The position numbers were made by a program, and so were the translations under genes. Of a stretch of DNA of 27,480 bases, positions 22,848 through 27,480 are shown piece by piece (position 1 is the stretch's first letter; the number at the start of each line of letters is the position of its first letter). Source of the DNA: a bacterium. Its GTDB lineage: Bacteria > Spirochaetota > JAHITG01. The notes beneath the pieces are model-generated. The model worked only from the letters and a program-made list of their open reading frames with translations, did no database searches and was not told where the DNA came from. Where the stretch lies: contig JAQTRT010000006.1 of the NCBI GenBank assembly GCA_028711675.1, positions 1 to 27,480 on the forward strand, read 5' to 3'.

Positions 22848-24197
22848 TCAGGAAACCTTTTCGATCAGGATATGATCCTCTGTGATTTGTTTCACGGTCC
22901 CGCTGATACTGGAATGGAGCCGGACCCCAGGGGAGGAGTCCCCGGCCAGGTCAGCGATCAGTTCACCTTCCCGCACCTGCTGATGTTCCTTCACAACAGG
23001 CCTGGGAGCGTTCCCGGCATGCTGTTTCAGACTTATTTTCACTTCCCTGATATTATTTTTTTCAAGGTTCATCGCAGCCTTATGATCGTATCGTTTCACA
23101 TCCAGTTTTAATTTCAGCTTATCTATAGGGATGCGGCGGTAGGGATACATGGGATGGGTCTGCGCCACGGCTCTTCCCCGGAACGGGTTCCCGACCTTGT
23201 TCCGGACCAGCGCATCTCTGAGGAATTTATACACATCCTTGGGTGAGAGGAGCTGGGGACAGGCATAATAGGAACACAAGCCGCACTGCGAGCATAAAAA
23301 GGCATCTGTATATTCCCCGAGATTATACTGGTTCAGATAACTGATCCTGCGCATCATGAGATGGGGCTTCAGGTCTTGATGACCGAGGATGTAACGCGAA
23401 CAGGATTCCGTACACATAAAACATTGTTCGCAGACGGAACGGGAGAGCCTGATCTGTTCTTCGATGGTCTGCTTCTTTCTCCTGATCATGGGATGGCCGG
23501 CCGGCAGGAGAAGCAGCCCTGACGTGGTCTTGTTGACGGTATCCTCCTCTGACACGAGCTTGCCCATCATGGGGCCGCCGTCGATCAGGACATATTCTTT
23601 TATCAGCGGTCCGCCGCAGAGCCGGAGCACATCCCGGACCAGTGTACCGACCGGCAGGTTCAGAGTCTGCGGGTGCCGGACCTCTCCGGCAACGGTCAGC
23701 CACCTGTGCGTCACGGGCTTATCCTCGAAAAGAGCCTCGTAGATATTCAGGACCGTTCCCACATTATCCACGATCGCGCCCGCATCCAGGGGAAGCCCTC
23801 CTTCAGGAATGATCCTTCCGGTCACATGATAAACAATATCCTGCTCGTCACCGGCCGGATAGCAATCCTCCAGATAAAAAAGTTCAATATGCTTTTTATC
23901 CCGGATAAGGGAGGAAAACCTTTCTACAGCCGCCTCATATTTCTTCTTGATAGCGATACGGATCTTTTTTATAGCAAGGACATCATGGAAAAGGTCAAGG
24001 ACCCTTACGATCTCTTCGGCAAAATGAAAAGCCAGCTGCTGGTCCACTTTCAGGAGCGGTTCGCATTCCGCGATATTAACAATGAAGTATTCCGCCGGAT
24101 GATCCAATTTAACATGAGTCGGGAATCCGGCCCCTCCTGCTCCCGCGACACCGGCTTCTTTTATGATCTTTATCAATCCATCCTTTGATAATCCCAT
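22848..24197 (-). CDS. PduS/RnfC-like flavin and 4Fe-4S electron-transfer protein (449 aa)
   Basis: The domain order is that of PduS (about 450 aa), not full RnfC. An N-terminal Complex1-51K-like flavin/NADH domain has GVAGAGGAGFPTHVKL (16-31) and ECEPLL. An SLBB-like region comes next (about 165-210, TVAGEVRHPQTLNLPVGT). Two 4Fe-4S clusters follow: C256-x2-C259-x2-C262-x3-C266 and C302-x2-C305-x2-C308-x4-C313. A C-terminal barrel-sandwich domain (about 385-449) ends the protein. PduS is a cobalamin reductase in propanediol microcompartments, but no microcompartment or B12 gene is seen here, and no other Rnf subunit, so the electron partner is unknown. The ATG at 24197 lies only 8 nt after the -10 box, so the mRNA is probably leaderless. 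Confidence 0.85.
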   Translation of the reverse strand: MGLSKDGLIKIIKEAGVAGAGGAGFPTHVKLDHPAEYFIVNIAECEPLLKVDQQLAFHFAEEIVRVLDLFHDVLAIKKIRIAIKKKYEAAVERFSSLIRDKKHIELFYLEDCYPAGDEQDIVYHVTGRIIPEGGLPLDAGAIVDNVGTVLNIYEALFEDKPVTHRWLTVAGEVRHPQTLNLPVGTLVRDVLRLCGGPLIKEYVLIDGGPMMGKLVSEEDTVNKTTSGLLLLPAGHPMIRRKKQTIEEQIRLSRSVCEQCFMCTESCSRYILGHQDLKPHLMMRRISYLNQYNLGEYTDAFLCSQCGLCSYYACPQLLSPKDVYKFLRDALVRNKVGNPFRGRAVAQTHPMYPYRRIPIDKLKLKLDVKRYDHKAAMNLEKNNIREVKISLKQHAGNAPRPVVKEHQQVREGELIADLAGDSSPGVRLHSSISGTVKQITEDHILIEKVS

Positions 24198-24205
24198 AAG
24201 GATAA

Positions 24206-24233
24206 AGTATAGTAATTTTATTACCTATGTCAA
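24206..24233 (-). promoter_or_regulatory. Promoter of the PduS/RnfC-like gene (leaderless mRNA predicted)
   Basis: On the minus strand TTGACA (24228-24233), a 16-bp spacer and TATACT (24206-24211) form the best promoter in the window. Only 8 nt separate the -10 from the ATG at 24197, placing the transcription start at or within about 2 nt of the start codon. Confidence 0.75.
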
Positions 24234-24234
24234 T

Positions 24235-24256
24235 ATAAAAATCGGCCTCAGGACCG
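24235..24256 (-). terminator. Candidate intrinsic terminator after the CsgG-like gene
   Basis: On the minus strand CGGTC-CTGA-GGCCG forms a 5-bp stem (one G-T pair) followed by ATTTTTAT. It sits between the CsgG-like stop codon and the next promoter, which is where a terminator is expected. The stem is short, so confidence is moderate. Confidence 0.4.
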
Positions 24257-24279
24257 GGTGATCCGCTGTCCGTGGAGAT

Positions 24280-25659
24280 TTATTCCGGGAACATGTCCAG
24301 CATGGCGGTCATGGCCTTAAGAAATCCGGAATCAGGATAAAAGACCTCAACGGCCTTATGTACTTTTTCCCCTTCTTTCTTATCCCGCAAATAGTAATAA
24401 CACATAAAAATATAATACAGCACGGAATCCCCCGGGATGCTCCTCTGTTCCAGTTCTTTCAGGCTGATCCCCTTGAAACGGCCAAGCGCGTCTTCGTACA
24501 TCTGGCCGTTGAAATATTCCAGGCCTGTCCTGTATGACAGATAGTTCCTGTCCTTCATGGTCTCCGGGTCCTGTTCCAGGACACTGATATTCTTTTCCGC
24601 GTTCTCCCGGCGGCTTTTCATGGTCTTGATCTCTTCCAATCCCTGGTTCAGGCTCAACTTAACGCTCTGGTAATACATGGATGAAGGATACGATTTCAGG
24701 AATTTCTCTGATTCTTCGATGGCGATCTTCCATTTTTTCAGCTGGCTGGCTGAAAAAGCGATATAATAATCGATCATCTCACTGGCCGTCACCATGGATT
24801 CAGCCGGCGCCGCGGGAGGGTCTTTCCTTATTTTCATGCAGTACTGCAGTAATTTCGAATACTGCATGGATGTCATATAACTTAAAGCTAATTTATTGAA
24901 ACCCGTCCATGTGAGGGAGTTCTTTGATTCCTGCTTTAATTTTTCCTCCCTGATCTTGTCATATTCCACGATCCTTATCCTGATCCTGTCCAGTTCTTTT
25001 TTAGCCTGGTTAAAATCAGGGGCTTTCACCACAAGCCCTTTCAGGATATCCTGAGCTTTTTCGTATTCGCCCCTATCTTTCAGGTCAAGGGCCAGACCGT
25101 AATCCCTGATACGGTTCAGGTCGATCCTCGGCACGCTCATCTTGCTCTTATTGATCTTGATCCCGGGTGATATCTTCTGAAGCTGGCGGGCGATGTCATA
25201 AGATACCTGAAGGAGAAGGTCCAGGACCTTGTCCGGAGAAGTTTGCACGTTCCCGCTCCCCAGGATCGCGGCTGTTTCCACTTCCATGATACGGTACTGA
25301 ACCATTACATCCTTTTCGCTGATAAGATAATTTCCTGCCACAATATACTGGGTACCGAGCAGCTTTCCCACTTTAGGGACAGTATGATCGTTCATCATTC
25401 CTGTCAATCCCATCTCCATCTCATCCACAAGCTTCTGGAGGTTCTCCCTTTCCACGACCTGAACACCCTCTATGGTCGTGAGATTGGAGATCAGTATCTC
25501 GGCCAGGGCTTTACTGAATCCTGAGCTCTCCTGCCCGGAAGAAAGGTCTTCAAAATAAGAAAGGGAGATTGTGGGCATGCTGTTCCCGGCCCAAAGGCCG
25601 GCCGTGAATAAAAAAAGAGGCAGAAGCACCTTAACCGAAGCTCTGAATATTTTCCTCAT
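24280..25659 (-). CDS. Secreted CsgG-like protein with helical TPR-like tail (459 aa)
   Basis: ATG 25659 is chosen: GGAGG (25668-25672) lies 8 nt upstream and a signal peptide (about residues 1-24, ending AGLWAG) follows. The longer frame to 25764 only translates repeat DNA. Residues about 29-165 match the CsgG/HfaB-like fold: ISLSYFEDLS, then LAEILISNLTTIEGVQVVERENLQKLVDEM, then GKLLGTQYIVAGNYLI and QYRIMEVETAAIL. No lipobox cysteine is visible, unlike outer-membrane CsgG. Residues about 190-459 are helical with TPR-like pairs (YGLALDLKDRGEYEKAQDIL; GLEYFNGQMYEDALGRFKGI). Similar proteins are thought to act in the periplasm or outer membrane; its partner is unknown. It lies downstream of the DUF4954 gene. 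Confidence 0.82.
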   Translation of the reverse strand: MRKIFRASVKVLLPLFLFTAGLWAGNSMPTISLSYFEDLSSGQESSGFSKALAEILISNLTTIEGVQVVERENLQKLVDEMEMGLTGMMNDHTVPKVGKLLGTQYIVAGNYLISEKDVMVQYRIMEVETAAILGSGNVQTSPDKVLDLLLQVSYDIARQLQKISPGIKINKSKMSVPRIDLNRIRDYGLALDLKDRGEYEKAQDILKGLVVKAPDFNQAKKELDRIRIRIVEYDKIREEKLKQESKNSLTWTGFNKLALSYMTSMQYSKLLQYCMKIRKDPPAAPAESMVTASEMIDYYIAFSASQLKKWKIAIEESEKFLKSYPSSMYYQSVKLSLNQGLEEIKTMKSRRENAEKNISVLEQDPETMKDRNYLSYRTGLEYFNGQMYEDALGRFKGISLKELEQRSIPGDSVLYYIFMCYYYLRDKKEGEKVHKAVEVFYPDSGFLKAMTAMLDMFPE

Positions 25660-25680
25660 TGATCTTCCCTCCCTGCTCCG

Positions 25681-25780
25681 GAAAGGCCATAAAGGTAATA
25701 AAGGCTTTAAAGGCAGGAAAGATACGGAAATATTTACCTTGAGAGCCTTTATTGCTTTGATCACCTTTCAAACCTTTTAC
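25681..25780. repeat. AAAGG 9-nt-period inverted repeat, copy 4
   Basis: The left arm (25681-25717) has AAGGCCATA, AAGGTAATA and AAGGCTTTA units. The right arm (about 25734-25780) has CCTTTATTG-, CCTTTCAAA- and CCTTTTACG-like units. It fills the gap between DUF4954 and the CsgG-like gene. Reading through it in frame makes a false N-terminal extension (KAIKALK) to the CsgG-like protein. Confidence 0.78.
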
Positions 25781-25841
25781 GACAGACTTATGATCAATAT
25801 TACCGCAGGATGACCAAGAAAAACATTCCTGACAGCGAAGA

Positions 25842-27480
25842 TCATTCCAGGGCCCGGATGATGGTCTCCACTTCTTCCTTGATCTTTTCCAGGTTCTTAT
25901 ACGATTCCCTGACAAGGGAATCATCCCTGGCCGGCGTATGGACCAGGTCATAGTCATCCATGATCTTCCGGCCCCGTTTATCATCCTTCTCCCTGGCCAT
26001 GATGATCCTCTCGATCATCGTCTCCTCCATGACCAGATATTTTTTCATCATTTCTTTCAGGTCAATGGAAACGCTGAACTCTTTCTGGAGGACACTCCGT
26101 TCATGTTCCCATCTTTTATCCGTTTTAATCCGCTGGAGCATCTCCAGGGAAACTCTCACCCCGCCGCTGCCGCACAGTCTCATCAGCTGGTTCTTCAGCC
26201 CTTTCAGGGAATAATACTGTAAGAACAAAGTATAGGTTTCAACGGCATGGACCCTGCTGCGTTCCAGCATGTAATTCTTTCCCAGCCCGCTGATATCCTG
26301 GTCCGTATAGATCTCCTTCTTTTCATTGATCATCAGGGCTTTACGCGCTTTAATGATCAGGTCCATGATCTCCGGACGGAAAACCTCAAAAACGTACATA
26401 TTCCTGGTGGCTTTATTCCTTTTCTTGAATTTACTCTCGTTCCTCTTCAGGGCGTACATGTTATCGGACAGGACCCAAGCCGGGATGATCTCGTTATAAG
26501 CCGGCGAGATGCCGTGACCGTGAATGCTGCTGTCCGCCAGGGTGATAAGGGAGAAAGGGAATTCCACTCTCTGGGGCAATGTCACGGCTCCCGTGGAGAT
26601 GATGGAATAAGGGGCAGCTAAAAAGTTCACCGGGAATTTTATGTTGCATCCCAATCCAAAGAAAAGCCCTTCGCCTATCCTGATCTCCTGGTCAGCGGCC
26701 CGGGAAGTATGGTTGCTCCCCACATTGGCGCCGTAACCGATATTCCCTTTTCCTTCAGGCCACAGGGCGGCGATCAGGAGGGACTGATGGTGGAACCCGA
26801 CGAACGGCCCCACCAGGGAGGAATTTACCTCTCCCTCTGCCACTCCCGTATTGGAACCAATGATGGAATTGATCACCTTGCCGTGCCGTTCCACCTCCGA
26901 GTGTTCGGTGAGGACGCTGTTATCCACTACGCCCATGGAGGTCACTTCACAGCCCCACTGAAGGACAGAATTCCTGACGAACGCGCCGTCAGAGACCCTG
27001 GCCGCTTCCGCGGGATTGCACAGAACGGTCGAATTATCCAGTTTCAAACTGTTCTCGATCCTGGCCCCTTCAGCAAGGAAAGTATTTTTTATAACGGAAT
27101 TGTTGAAAAGCCGGACCTTCCTGCAGATGATCCCTTTTTCAAAAACGACCTTTTTTACATACTCCTTGACAAATTCCCCGTACTGTTCCAGCACGCTTTT
27201 ATCCGATTTTCTCATGGCCATCTGCACGGCGTCTTCCATTTTTAATTCAGCGAAAGAGTAGATCTCCCTTCCGCCTGTCTCGACACCTACGGAAACAGGA
27301 TTCCCGTTCCCGTAAACAGGATTCTTATCCGCTGTAATCGAACCGTTATGGATGAGGATGGAATCCCCGCCGATATAATAATTGCTGATAAAGGCGTTAT
27401 CCTGGACCAGCATGGGGCCGTCCAGTATGCAGGAAGCCAGCGTGGAATGATAGATCCCGGAATCCATTGTATTCAGATCA
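25842..27480 (-). CDS. DUF4954 family protein, 5' end outside window
   Basis: The frame is open to the window edge: upstream of the first visible ATG (27467) it continues D-L-N-T, so the true start lies beyond 27480. About 545 residues are visible. The N-terminal half is a left-handed beta-helix of hexapeptide type with short 'NS.V/I' and 'I..G' turns (FNNSVIKNTFLAEGARIENS, SVLTEHSEVERHG, SIIGSNTGV). It is followed by the family's characteristic run FVGFHHQSLLIAALWPEGKGNIGYGANVG and ITL.DSS-like strands. The C-terminal 200 residues are helical and charged. DUF4954 proteins resemble sugar-nucleotide acyl- or uridylyltransferases and occur in Bacteroidetes and Spirochaetes, but their reaction is not established. 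Confidence 0.85.
   Translation of the reverse strand, partial: DLNTMDSGIYHSTLASCILDGPMLVQDNAFISNYYIGGDSILIHNGSITADKNPVYGNGNPVSVGVETGGREIYSFAELKMEDAVQMAMRKSDKSVLEQYGEFVKEYVKKVVFEKGIICRKVRLFNNSVIKNTFLAEGARIENSLKLDNSTVLCNPAEAARVSDGAFVRNSVLQWGCEVTSMGVVDNSVLTEHSEVERHGKVINSIIGSNTGVAEGEVNSSLVGPFVGFHHQSLLIAALWPEGKGNIGYGANVGSNHTSRAADQEIRIGEGLFFGLGCNIKFPVNFLAAPYSIISTGAVTLPQRVEFPFSLITLADSSIHGHGISPAYNEIIPAWVLSDNMYALKRNESKFKKRNKATRNMYVFEVFRPEIMDLIIKARKALMINEKKEIYTDQDISGLGKNYMLERSRVHAVETYTLFLQYYSLKGLKNQLMRLCGSGGVRVSLEMLQRIKTDKRWEHERSVLQKEFSVSIDLKEMMKKYLVMEETMIERIIMAREKDDKRGRKIMDDYDLVHTPARDDSLVRESYKNLEKIKEEVETIIRALE

Noticed and set aside
25660..25764. N-terminal extension of the CsgG-like protein
   Set aside because: The extra residues translate the AAAGG repeat. 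The downstream ATG has a ribosome site and a signal peptide.

Overview
The window looks like chromosomal DNA of an uncultured Gram-negative (didermic) bacterium, probably an FCB-like, spirochaete-like or candidate-phylum lineage. The reasons are a PorV/PorQ-like outer-membrane protein, large secreted proteins with a C-terminal FlgD-type Ig domain, a CsgG-like protein with a helical-repeat tail, a DUF4954 protein, and housekeeping genes of an ordinary bacterial type. No rRNA, tRNA, CRISPR array, complete transposon or phage module was seen. The taxonomic guess is inference only.

Layout. (1) 1-3488, minus strand: a promoter, a large secreted repeat protein with a FlgD-like Ig tail, an intergenic hairpin, then a partial PorV/PorQ-like beta-barrel protein. 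(2) 3490-9315, plus strand: a housekeeping run of rny (RNase Y), ymdB, dxs and tlyA, separated by short intergenic repeats. (3) 9316-11724, plus strand: an AT-rich unit of two tandem paralogous secreted proteins, with its own promoters and a perfect bidirectional terminator. (4) 11799-14543: a UvrD/PcrA-type helicase on minus and rnpA on plus. Repeats have supplied the 3' coding ends of the helicase, of rnpA and of the convergent glycosyltransferase. (5) 14530-18142, minus: two overlapping glycosyltransferases and a probable lipoprotein with a beta-propeller-like body. (6) 18290-24233, minus: a PduS/RnfC-like Fe-S flavoprotein, an acyl-CoA synthetase, an unknown protein, rsmI, a FlgM-like anti-sigma factor and an iron-ADH-fold protein that has lost every metal ligand. 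(7) 24235-27480, minus: a CsgG-like/TPR-like secreted protein and a partial DUF4954 protein.

The most distinctive signal is not a single operon. At least four families of short intergenic repeats are packed between genes, and several have been read into proteins. They are a 25-nt 'RHEDTKK' repeat, a long hairpin built from a 9-nt AAAGGC-type period, GTAGCACC palindromes, and one REP/MITE-like 26-bp inverted repeat. Six promoters share a 28-bp layout (TTGAC-N, 16-bp spacer, TATA-like -10). FlgM is preceded by a sigma-28-like promoter and sits in an apparent operon with the metal-ligand-less ADH-fold protein. These are the points most worth a second look.
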